Shown: positions 45,584-52,543 of the stretch, one piece after another
Layout: each line of letters starts with the position of its first letter
Numbering within the stretch: the stretch's first letter is position 1
Origin: an uncultured Gammaproteobacteria bacterium
Lineage (GTDB): Bacteria; Pseudomonadota; Gammaproteobacteria; HK1
DNA: 64,000 nt
Assembly: GCA_958295465.1 (NCBI GenBank)
Contig: OY282353.1
Span: 434,001 to 498,000, forward strand
Direction: 5' to 3'
Program-made: the position numbers and the translations under genes
The notes under the pieces: generated by a model
Database searches by the model: none
Told to the model about the DNA's origin: nothing
Seen by the model: only the letters and a program-made list of their open reading frames with translations

Positions 45584-46008
45584 TGACGGCACCTGTAGTG
45601 GTGCCGGACGCATCGGTCATCCTGAAGTGGGTTCTGCCTTCCGCAAGCGAGCCCGATGCCGAGCGGGCCATCGCGTTGCGTGACGCCATCGCCGCCGGCG
45701 AGGTCCGTGCCCTGGCGCCGGATCTGTGGGTCTACGAAGTCGGTAACACCCTGGCGCGACGGTTCCCGGACCGTGCCGGACGCTCTCTCGACCACCTCTT
45801 GCGTTTCAGCCTGCCGAGGGCGCCTCGATCACCCGGATGGCTCGACCACGCACTCGCCCTGACGCAACGCTATGGCGTGACTTTCTACGATGCCGCGTAC
45901 CACGCCCACGCGATCGTGGAACGGGGCGTGTTCGTGACCGCGGACGAACGGTACGTTGAAAGGGCGAGCGAGGCGGGGGCCGTCACGCGGCTCTCCGAGT
46001 GGGGCTGA
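45583..46008 (+). CDS. vapC: PIN-domain toxin (VapC type)
   Basis: A 141-residue PIN ribonuclease. The acidic pocket is visible: Asp in VPDASVILKWVLPS, Glu in LWVYEVGNTLARR, Asp in VTFYDAAYHAHAI and Asp in VFVTADERYVERA. Start at 45583 overlaps the antitoxin stop. The frame is intact, so with its antitoxin this is one of the few complete toxin-antitoxin pairs in the island. It should cleave tRNA or rRNA when freed; the target is unknown. Confidence 0.88.
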   Translation: MTAPVVVPDASVILKWVLPSASEPDAERAIALRDAIAAGEVRALAPDLWVYEVGNTLARRFPDRAGRSLDHLLRFSLPRAPRSPGWLDHALALTQRYGVTFYDAAYHAHAIVERGVFVTADERYVERASEAGAVTRLSEWG

Positions 46009-46311
46009 AACCGCGGCGTGAGCCGAAGCCACGTCTCGGCCGCCGGCCAGGGCCATCTCACCCTGCCGGATCTCCGCCTCCGGGAACTGCCGCCGTCGCG
46101 TCCTGGTTCTGCGCCATATCGATCGCTCGAATCCTTGCTTCCGGCCCTCATTCTCCCGAGATGGTCTTCCACGCACATCCGACGCGCATCCCGAATGCAG
46201 GGTGGAATGTCCTGGGCTGCCGTCCGGGCGTCGTTCCTGTTTCCCATGTTTTCATGGCAACATCCCGCCGCGCCGGGACATTGGCTCATCGTGATCGTGC
46301 TCATCGTACCC
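46009..46311. other. Intergenic stretch without recognised gene
   Basis: Between vapC and the duplicated fdh fragment. Frames present have no recognisable similarity. It ends at a sharp junction where fdh homology begins (GATGGTGCTGACGACGGGGC). Confidence 0.4.
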
Positions 46312-46722
46312 GATGGTGCTGACGACGGGGCGGCAACTGGAGCACTGGCATACCGGCGCGATCACCCGCCGCGCGACGCTGCTCGATACGTTGGAGCCGG
46401 AGGCGGTGGCAAGCCTCCGCCGCTGGACCTGCGCCGTCTGGGCGTCGAGGCGGGCGACGCGGTGCGGGTGGCGACACGGCGTGGAGCGATCGAACTCAAG
46501 GCGCGCTCCGACGGCGCGGTACCGGAGGGGGTGGTGTTCGTGCCCTTCTGCTACGCTGAAGCGGCGGCGAACGCGCTGACGAATCCGGCCCTGGATCCGA
46601 TCGGGAAGATCCCGGAGTTCAAGTACTGCGCGGCGCGGGTGGAAGTGGTGCGGGTGGATCGATCAGGAACAACGCAGGTCAGACAATACGAGCAGACAGA
46701 TTATGGGGTAAACGACATGTGA
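46312..46722 (+). pseudogene. Duplicated C-terminal fragment of formate dehydrogenase
   Basis: About 345 bases repeat the end of fdhA (44755-45095) at roughly 90 percent identity, coding MVLTTGRQLEHWHTGAITRR onward. A one-base deletion near 46414 (CTCTCGCCG to CTCCGCCG) shifts the frame, so the piece cannot be translated whole. After the shared part it continues EVVRVDRSGTTQVRQYEQ before a stop, which may be the original C-terminus lost from the first copy. A remnant of a second fdh gene or of a duplication split by the inserted vapBC segment. Confidence 0.8.
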
Positions 46723-46897
46723 TTGGAAAGCGCAAGTTGGTGACCCAGGACTGGCGGAAAGGGTGAAGATTGAAGTGAGGATAAGGACAATGGCGAAAGA
46801 GACGTGCGTTGGAAAATCCGTGGTTGGAGCGACCGCAGCTATGATATTGACAGGAGAACTGGCGAGAAAATTCACAGATATCGCACGGTGCGGTTAA

Positions 46898-47680
46898 GTG
46901 GAGGAAATGATGTCGGTAAAAAAGCGGGAAAGTAGGATGGAGAAGGAGAAAGCCCTGGTACTATGCAGGAGGCTCCGGGGGGCGCGCTACGAAGTCGCGC
47001 AGTCGCAGGAGGGATTCATGAACATTGCACAAACCATAGAGGCCGTTGGTAAAGCACTGAATCCAGAAGCTGTTACGTTGGGACAAACGGAGGAAGCGCT
47101 TAGCAATTTCATAGGAGATTATCATCCGCTGGGCAAGAAATCTGTAGAACCAGATACAGGAAGCTTCGCTGCCCTGTTTCCTATCGTGCTCGAAGCACGC
47201 AACGACGAAGCTCATTTGGGTGCGAGTGCGAGAGCAGCCGCAACGGCGGGGGTGCGAATAGGAATCATGCTGGAGGATGCAATCATGAATATGATCTATC
47301 ACTTTCATGTCGAAGATTTCATGTGCGAGACGATCTGTCGCACCTATACGTGGGAGATGCTGCGCGAGGCGAGGCGCAAGATGCTTGTGGGATCATTTTC
47401 GTGGCTGCCTTTTGAGATCGGAGATGGAAAGTGGCAACTAGTGGGAGACCGGGATTTGGCAAAATACCTAGCGGATCCGTCGAAGCGGAGGAAACGGCTG
47501 ACTGAAACTATCGAAGACGCGCAATCCTCGGATGGGTTGAAAATCACCGAGGCACCAATGGTACCAACTGGCACAGGGAGAGGGGAAGCGCTGTGTCTGA
47601 TAGGGGATAAAGCAGGATTGGTGGAGGCGAAGCACGGAAAGGTGGTAGTCGGGATCGTCACGGCTTTCGATTTTCTATAA
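46898..47680 (+). CDS. Hypothetical protein with possible C-terminal CBS-like domain
   Basis: A 260-residue protein I do not recognise as a named family. The DNA is clearly lower in G+C than its surroundings and codon use is AT-rich, a sign of acquisition from another source. Residues 1-140 are mainly helical with no motif I know (NIAQTIEAVGKALNPEAVTL, SNFIGDYHPLG, HLGASARAAATAGVRIGIMLEDAIM). The end, DAQSSDGLKITEAPMVPTGTGRGEALCLIGDKAGL followed by KVVVGIVTAFDFL, reads like half of a CBS module (xxxGIVTxxDxL), a nucleotide-sensing domain. Several starts are possible: GTG at 46898, ATG at 46907 or 46910 next to GGAGGA. It stands alone. A defence or regulatory role is only a guess. Confidence 0.6.
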   Translation: MEEMMSVKKRESRMEKEKALVLCRRLRGARYEVAQSQEGFMNIAQTIEAVGKALNPEAVTLGQTEEALSNFIGDYHPLGKKSVEPDTGSFAALFPIVLEARNDEAHLGASARAAATAGVRIGIMLEDAIMNMIYHFHVEDFMCETICRTYTWEMLREARRKMLVGSFSWLPFEIGDGKWQLVGDRDLAKYLADPSKRRKRLTETIEDAQSSDGLKITEAPMVPTGTGRGEALCLIGDKAGLVEAKHGKVVVGIVTAFDFL

Positions 47681-47786
47681 GAAAAGGAACAGGTGAAGAA
47701 GGTGGGATGTGAGGTGGGCTGGCATCATATCCGGGACGCGGGCCGGTCCGGGGGTGGCAAGGTTGCCATCGTGATGCCTCGGCGCC

Positions 47787-48086
47787 TGTGCATTCCGGTG
47801 AAGCCGATTACCGATTCCGGCATGAAGGTGATCACTCGATCCGGTGAAGCCAATCATCTGTCGGAGCGCAGCGACGCGGAGATTCGATTATGCCGTTCAG
47901 TAATCGGCTTGGGTCAATGATGTTTTGCTCTTTCGCATCAGACCTCTTTTTGAGCTTGAGCTCGCAGGAGTTGTGGACCACGTGGTCGAGGATGGTATCC
48001 GAGAAAGGAAACCCATGGCGGGCCAAGTTCGCGTCGGCTTTCCGAATGTTCCGCATGACGAACAATCTCCATATCCGGATGTACAC
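47787..48086 (-). mobile_element. IS21-family remnant: istB 3' end and terminal repeats
   Basis: On the minus strand a frame reads FSDTILDHVVHNSCELKLKKRSDAKEQN, the C-terminus of the IS21 helper ATPase IstB. It is followed by the multiple terminal repeats of such elements: GCTTCACCGGA appears twice with CGGAATCGG and GTGATCACC between, ending at a TG...CA-like tip near 47787. The other side is cut at 48086, exactly where a 40-base repeat shared with the sulfotransferase gene begins. Inactive. Confidence 0.65.
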
Positions 48087-48125
48087 CTGTCGTCATATCG
48101 CCTGCAGCCGCTCGAACGTATCCGG
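48086..48125 (+). repeat. 40-bp direct repeat, copy 1
   Basis: Thirty-nine of 40 bases match 49397-49436. It codes (minus strand) the last residues and stop of the HTH antitoxin (PDTFERLQAI). Confidence 0.8.
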
Positions 48126-48407
48126 GTGTCTGGCGACGAGCAGGATCAGTGCCTTTGCCTGATCGTTCGGCTTTGCCCGGCCTTGTTCCCAGTTCTCCAA
48201 CGTACGCGGTGATACGCGGAGCTGGTGTGCGAAGACACCACGGGAGACGTCGAGCTTCTCCCGGATCTCCCGAATCTGCTCGGCCGAGAGATCCGGCAAC
48301 GGTTTCGGCGTCACGCGGAGCGTGCGAAGCGTCTTCCTGCCCTTCTCGAACGCCTTGATCTCCTGGAGCCCCGCGAGCACCTCGTTGAACACGTCACGCT
48401 TGGTCAT
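48093..48407 (-). CDS. Helix-turn-helix (Xre) antitoxin, orphan
   Basis: A 104-residue protein starting MTKRDVFNEVLAGLQEIKAFE, with a C-terminal Xre/HTH unit (LSAEQIREIREKLDVSRGVFAHQLRVSPRTLENWEQGRAKPNDQA). The layout matches antitoxins of the HigA/NadS-RelE group, encoded downstream of their toxin. Upstream bases read EPTLETWKLAFEEIEN in a second frame, possibly a toxin tail, but no start or full toxin is there. The stop lies inside a 40-base repeat that also ends the sulfotransferase gene. Free antitoxin could still repress or neutralise a toxin elsewhere. Confidence 0.8.
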   Translation of the reverse strand: MTKRDVFNEVLAGLQEIKAFEKGRKTLRTLRVTPKPLPDLSAEQIREIREKLDVSRGVFAHQLRVSPRTLENWEQGRAKPNDQAKALILLVARHPDTFERLQAI

Positions 48408-48528
48408 TTTCAATCTCCTCGAAGGCCAGCTTCCACGTTTCAAGCGTCGGCTCGCCCCGGATGGCGCCGGTCAACTACCGCGATGTTCTGCCGGCAACTC
48501 GGGTTGGCCGGTTGGTTTGTCCGTCCCT

Positions 48529-48852
48529 TCAGCGGACCAGACGCTCCAGCAAGAGGCTGGACAGGTCCCGGCGAGCATCGAGGATCGCCATGACGTGGAC
48601 GCGGTCGGTATCGTATCGATAGACGATCCGCCACGGCCCTTCAATCAGCTCCCGGTAAGTGAGGATGTCCACTGTTCTCAACTCGGGAACGATCCGGCCG
48701 CGTTCCGGCAGGACGGCGAGCGCTTGGCAACGACGCTCCATCCGCGCGAGTGCCGCGAGTGCGTTCGCCGGGTTCTCCTCGGCGATGAACTCGATGAGCC
48801 CTTCGAGGTCGAGTCTTGCGGCATCCGTCTACAAGACCTGGAAATCAGCTAT
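48529..48852 (-). pseudogene. ParE/RelE toxin, inactivated by nonsense codon and lost start
   Basis: The frame reads ADFQVL, then TAG (48829-48831), then TDAARLDLEGLIEFIAEENPANAL and continues through ERGRIVPELR, YRELIEGPWRIVYRYD and VHVMAILDARRDLSSLL to the stop. Restoring Tyr at the TAG gives a complete ParE of about 107 residues; the expected start codon is ATA at 48850-48852. It overlaps the end of the upstream Phd antitoxin by eight bases, as an intact pair would. An internal ATG at 48741 could give a 70-residue fragment without the first helix. Toxin inactivated; antitoxin kept. Confidence 0.78.
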
Positions 48853-49123
48853 CCGTTGTGGCCGCCAAGCGCGTCTTGAGGTCCGCGAACACCTGATCCT
48901 GGGTGGTGGTCCGCCCTGCCGGGATATCGGCCTCGCCCTGCACCATGAGCTTCAGCATGAGCAGCGCATCCTGAAGGCGTTGGTGGGCTTGAAAGTCCTG
49001 GATGACGGCGCTGGCGGCGCCGCGCTGGGTCAGTACGATTGCGTGCTCGGCAGTCTTCATTTCGGAAAGCATTCGTGACGCCTTGGCCTTGAATTCGCTC
49101 AGGCTGACGATCGACGTTGCCAT
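48845..49123 (-). CDS. Phd/YefM-type antitoxin
   Basis: A 92-residue antitoxin starting MATSIVSLSEFKAKASRMLSEMKTAEHAIVLTQRGAASAVIQDF, the standard Phd/YefM DNA-binding fold (VSLSEFKAKAS...V.ITQRG..AAV). The C-terminal tail (GEADIPAGRTTTQDQVFADLKTRLA) would fit a ParE partner. It overlaps the decayed toxin gene directly downstream. The frame is intact. Confidence 0.85.
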   Translation of the reverse strand: MATSIVSLSEFKAKASRMLSEMKTAEHAIVLTQRGAASAVIQDFQAHQRLQDALLMLKLMVQGEADIPAGRTTTQDQVFADLKTRLAATTDS

Positions 49124-49189
49124 CGGACACCTCGAAAACGGTTCGAATTCGGGCCCGACAATACGACATTCGGGCGATCCGCAAAATGC

Positions 49190-49346
49190 GCCGTGTGTGA
49201 TCCGGCGACCGCGGCCGGTGCGGGCGGCGCGCTCCCGAAAGGCGCTGAAGGACGTCGCCGTCGAGCATGACCGTGATCCGTTGCTTTTCGGCATTCGTGA
49301 CGGCGGCGCCCCGTTTGGCGCCCCGCAGGTCATATTCCTCGCACAT
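49190..49346 (-). pseudogene. BrnA/CopG-like antitoxin scar
   Basis: From the ATG at 49346 one frame reads MCEEYDLRGAKRGAAVTNAEKQRITVMLDGDVLQ, like BrnA-type antitoxins (YDF.KAKRG.V...R.TI.LD.DVL). Homology then jumps to another frame (AFRERAARTGRG) and is lost. At least two frameshifts; no BrnT toxin nearby. Confidence 0.6.
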
Positions 49347-49396
49347 GATCCTTTTTCTCATTTCGAGTGGCGCGGCGGGCCGATCGCCGCGAGGCG

Positions 49397-49436
49397 CCTG
49401 TCGTCATATCGCCTGCCGCCGCTCGAACGTATCCGG
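49397..49436 (+). repeat. 40-bp direct repeat, copy 2
   Basis: Second copy of 48086-48125, one mismatch. It provides the last residues and stop codon of the sulfotransferase frame (PDTFERRQAI). Confidence 0.8.
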
Positions 49437-50297
49437 ACAGTCCATGAGCTCGTAGCCGAAGTAGCCGAGGGTGTCCCGATGCTCCCGGAACACGCGGTTG
49501 AACGCCGCGATCTGCGCGGCGTCCAGATGGGTGATCTGGCGTTCGTTCATGTCGGTCAGCATTTCGTCGTACTCCTTCACCTTGAGGCGACGGCGCAGGA
49601 TCAGGTCGTCCAGTTCCGGGACGAGGGTTCGGATCGTCCGTGCGGCCCCCGCGGGGTCCGCGCACATGGTCTCGTAGGTGAAGAAGACGCCCCGGTCCCG
49701 ATACGTTTCGACGTTGCGGCGCTGCCAGGCGAGGCAGTTGGCGACGTGGGTCGCGGCCGCCGCCGGCAGGCTCCTGCCCGACGTCTCGAACTGGCGCAGG
49801 TAACGCGGCGGGAGCCGGGTCCGGTAGCGCCGGCAGATGCCTTCGCAGACGGCGTAGGGGTTGCGCACCATGAACAGGAACCGGGCGTTGCGGAAATGCC
49901 GGACCAGTTGCTCCGCGTGCAGCAGGTGCTGGGTGGACTTGGTGACGAATACCGAGGCGTCCGGGGCATGGGCGCGGGCGTGGAAGTACCACGCCTTGCG
50001 GGTGAGCGGCCAGTCGTAGCTGCTCGGCTGCGTGAAGAGGTCGAGCCAGCTCCGCTCCGACGCCCACAGCAGGCCGGGGAACCATTGCTCGCCCCCTGGG
50101 CCGCCCAGGGCTCGATAGGTCACCGGCCCGGCGAAGCCACGTATCATCTGGCCTTCCTGCGGCAGGCGCCACGTCGCGCGGCAGGACTCCAGCGCGGCGG
50201 TGAGAAACGACGAGCCGCTGTTGTTCGGACAGACGACGAACAGATGCGTCCCGATCAAGGTCGCGAGGTCGCGGTCGGCGCCGGGGACGTAGCTCAT
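49404..50297 (-). CDS. Sulfotransferase-family protein
   Basis: Transfers sulfate from PAPS to an acceptor, often a cell-surface glycan. The 297-residue product begins MSYVPGADRDLATLIG, then shows the 5'-phosphosulfate loop FVVCPNNSGSSFLTAAL and the 3'-phosphate segment RNARFLFMVRNPYAVCEGICRRY, with FFTYETMCADP later. The last ten residues are supplied by the 40-base repeat shared with the HTH antitoxin, so the native C-terminus may be replaced. It overlaps the glycosyltransferase fragment upstream (ATGA), showing that the two once formed an operon for a sulfated polysaccharide or glycolipid. Confidence 0.82.
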   Translation of the reverse strand: MSYVPGADRDLATLIGTHLFVVCPNNSGSSFLTAALESCRATWRLPQEGQMIRGFAGPVTYRALGGPGGEQWFPGLLWASERSWLDLFTQPSSYDWPLTRKAWYFHARAHAPDASVFVTKSTQHLLHAEQLVRHFRNARFLFMVRNPYAVCEGICRRYRTRLPPRYLRQFETSGRSLPAAAATHVANCLAWQRRNVETYRDRGVFFTYETMCADPAGAARTIRTLVPELDDLILRRRLKVKEYDEMLTDMNERQITHLDAAQIAAFNRVFREHRDTLGYFGYELMDCPDTFERRQAI

Positions 50298-50681
50298 CCC
50301 CTGTTCCCGGCGAGCCTGTCCCCGGCGCTACGCACGTGCGCGTTCGCCAGGCAGCCCACGTAGGCGTCATACCAGAGCCTGAAGGCATCCACGGGCTTGC
50401 GTTTGGGGTCGCCCTGCGTCCAGCGGAGCATGGCCTCCGGCATCCAGGGTTTGACGGGTCCGGCGAAATGCAGCGTCCTGGCGTTTCCGGCGTCGATGCC
50501 CTCGCGTGCGCGAATCGCCTCGGCCATGGGGACCACGAAGTCGTAGGTCCAGCCCACCAGCGTCTGGCGCCCGGCGAAGTAGCGGTTGAGGATGAGCTGG
50601 TCCGTATGGGTGGTGGCGGCGCCGGACCAGGACTGCGGCGCCACCAGGTCCAGGAGTTCCGTGTAGCAGCCTTCCTCCACG
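50294..50681 (-). pseudogene. Glycosyltransferase, C-terminal fragment
   Basis: About 129 codons remain, from EEGCYTELLDLVAPQSWSG to the stop. HTDQLILNRYF and the ending HFAGPVKPWMPEAMLRW are typical of the C-terminal part of family 8-like (GT-A) glycosyltransferases. The 5' part is replaced at 50682 by a small IS3-derived element; beyond the element lies an unrelated gene. The frame runs on into the element but has no natural start. It overlaps the sulfotransferase start by four bases. Confidence 0.7.
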
Positions 50682-50888
50682 AGAAGTGGACCCCGATTAT
50701 TGGACAGGGCGATAAGTGTCCTCCGCCCCCGTGGGTTCGCCAGCTTCACGCTACTTTCGCCTTGAACGACGCCGAATGATTTCTGCGCTTGCGTCTCATC
50801 TTCTGCTCCTCTCTCTCCCCCTGCTATGATCATGGCAGAAGACACTTACTGAATCGCGATTCCTGTCCAACCGATGGGGTCCACTTCT
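50682..50888 (-). mobile_element. Mini-IS3: internally deleted insertion sequence
   Basis: Inverted ends of 27 bases (AGAAGTGGACCCC..TTGGACAGG at 50682-50708, and its partner at 50862-50888, with a few mismatches) flank about 150 bases. Read on the minus strand these contain MRRKRRNHSASFKAKVA, the first 17 residues of an IS3-family OrfA, then a stop. All other transposase sequence is gone, so it is a non-autonomous derivative. It truncates the glycosyltransferase gene. Confidence 0.75.
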
Positions 50889-50911
50889 GACGTCGGTGCC
50901 TTTTCCCTGTT

Positions 50912-51706
50912 TCACGACATGATTGTCCTCACTACCGTCCAGAATGCCCAGACCAGGACTGCTGCTGTGGCCCCCAGCTTTCCCACCACCTTTGCCAAAT
51001 CCACGATGTACCAACGCGACATGTAGCTGTTCCTTCGTCGCGTCCAAGCGCATCTCGCTGCTGTCCAAATTTGATGGTGTGCCAAGTCTTCCCAAATCTT
51101 CACGACGGTTATCAACCAGACCAAGATGACCATGACTTGCACCGTCCTTCGGCTTTCCTCCTCTTCCACTCCTCGTAGACTCACCCCCCATGCCTGTAGG
51201 TTGATCTCCACCACCACGTCGTACCATGCCGTTGCCGTGACTGTGGTCAGCACCCCTACCCATTTCAGGATCGTTTTCCACCGATTCTCGCTTTCCTTCC
51301 TGAGCGCCGTGTAATCCCGGAGGTCATCGGCGTCGAGTTGGTACACCTCCCACTCCTCCTCCCACTCCTGCCGTGTCAGTTGGTACCCGCCTCGCGTCCG
51401 TTCTTCGCTCTCGGCGTCAGCCTCCCGCTGCAAATCTGACCTTGTTCTGCTTTGCGCTGCGCGCATCCACAGCTTGCGTTCTCCCACCCCGATCTCAAAC
51501 CAGTCGTCTCCATTTCGGCCCTGCGTCTTTTCATACGCGATGTAGGCTCGTTGTCCCTTATTCGACCATCCCGCTGCCTGTTCCCAGGCTCCCCGCTCTG
51601 TCTCCAGGATGTCATACCAGTCCCGGCCGTTGCGTCCTTCGGTCTTTTCGAAGGCCGTGTAGGCTCGCTGTCCTGTACTCATGTCCGATTCTTCGTTCGT
51701 TCCCAT
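50912..51706 (-). CDS. Hypothetical membrane protein with duplicated N-terminal motif
   Basis: A 264-residue protein without a family I recognise. Residues 12-50 and 51-84 are tandem copies of one unit (GQRAY.A.EKT.GRNG.DW..I...ER..W..AA), about 60 percent identical. A charged linker (about 85-140) follows, then three hydrophobic segments: WVGVLTTVTATAWYDVVVEI, VMVILVWLITVVKIW and LGATAAVLVWAFWTVV. The duplicated unit resembles short motifs seen in phage-borne hypothetical proteins. GGGAGA lies nine bases before the ATG at 51706. It sits between the mini-IS3 and the restriction-modification pair. Possible role: membrane-anchored effector or sensor in the defence island; speculative. Confidence 0.65.
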   Translation of the reverse strand: MGTNEESDMSTGQRAYTAFEKTEGRNGRDWYDILETERGAWEQAAGWSNKGQRAYIAYEKTQGRNGDDWFEIGVGERKLWMRAAQSRTRSDLQREADAESEERTRGGYQLTRQEWEEEWEVYQLDADDLRDYTALRKESENRWKTILKWVGVLTTVTATAWYDVVVEINLQAWGVSLRGVEEEESRRTVQVMVILVWLITVVKIWEDLAHHQIWTAARCAWTRRRNSYMSRWYIVDLAKVVGKLGATAAVLVWAFWTVVRTIMS

Positions 51707-52543
51707 CGTCTTTCTCCCGCCTTGAGGCTGGCCTCTGTGTCAGTCTGGACGTTCTCCGACGTTTTACGGGTTCCTCTCCGAAAGGGCTTGGTTTTTCCCT
51801 GCCCCTCTTTGTTTCTGCACTCCTGGTTACCCGGCACTATGTCGCGCACTCGCAGCTTCAAGTGAACCGCCCTGGGAAACTCGGGGCGGTTTACAAGCTC
51901 CCGATCGTATTGAACTCGGCCACACGAACAACGCCTCTGGCTCCTGCTCCTCCGTCACTATCGGTGTCCCGCGCGGTTTGCGATGTCATAGGTCCAACGT
52001 GCCCAGCGCCAACCCGTACGTGGCACAGAAGCTCTTTCAAGTCGGGTCTTTTCGCTCGAGTCGCTCGATGAGCGTTTGCCATCGGGAGGTACTACACAGC
52101 ACCGTTTTGTTTCGTGTCGCGTGGGGGGTCATCGGTCCACTCGCCTCCAACCCGTTGGTAGGCGGCGCGTAAATCAGATCGCACCGCGGCTCGGAAGGAC
52201 GGCACTATTTGTCCACTTACGTTCGCGATACGACGACTGGCCCAGCGGCGGTGCCGGGTTACAGTTACCATTTGCGCTCTCTTTGACTCTGCCCGTCCTG
52301 TGTTACTCATTGTTCCCATTCGGGTTCGACCGTTCGCGGGAGAGGCATTCTGTCTGTAGTCCTGGAGATCAGGCCAGAATTCCTGCCACTTTCGTCCGAT
52401 TAGGACGGGATTCCTGTCAATCCGTGTCAATGCCCTTTCTCGCAACTCCCTGATTCATTGTCGCGTCGCGGACAGCATTCCTGTCAACGCGTGGCTAGAA
52501 TTTGTGCAGTTGCACACGCAGAGTCTCCTTTCGACCTTTCCCA
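51707..52543. other. 837-base region without a recognised gene
   Basis: Between the hypothetical membrane protein (reading left) and the restriction endonuclease stop. A bidirectional hairpin lies at 51865-51891. From 52370 the motif ATTCCTG(T/C)CA recurs three or four times (near 52378, 52400, 52475), like degenerate repeat units. A frame of 60 residues (51679-51861, minus) directly precedes the membrane protein gene but overlaps its start and is not convincing. Confidence 0.45.
51865..51891. terminator. Hairpin AACCGCCC/GGGCGGTT
   Basis: Eight-base stem, 11-base loop, TT on the plus side and AA on the minus side. Terminator-like in either direction; no plus-strand gene ends here, so it may separate the island genes from DNA to the right. 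Confidence 0.45.

Noticed and set aside
51373..52071. Plus-strand open frame of 232 codons across the hypothetical membrane protein gene
   Set aside because: It is rich in Ser/Arg/Pro/Leu without motif, lacks a ribosome site and overlaps the better minus-strand gene with its Shine-Dalgarno and repeats.
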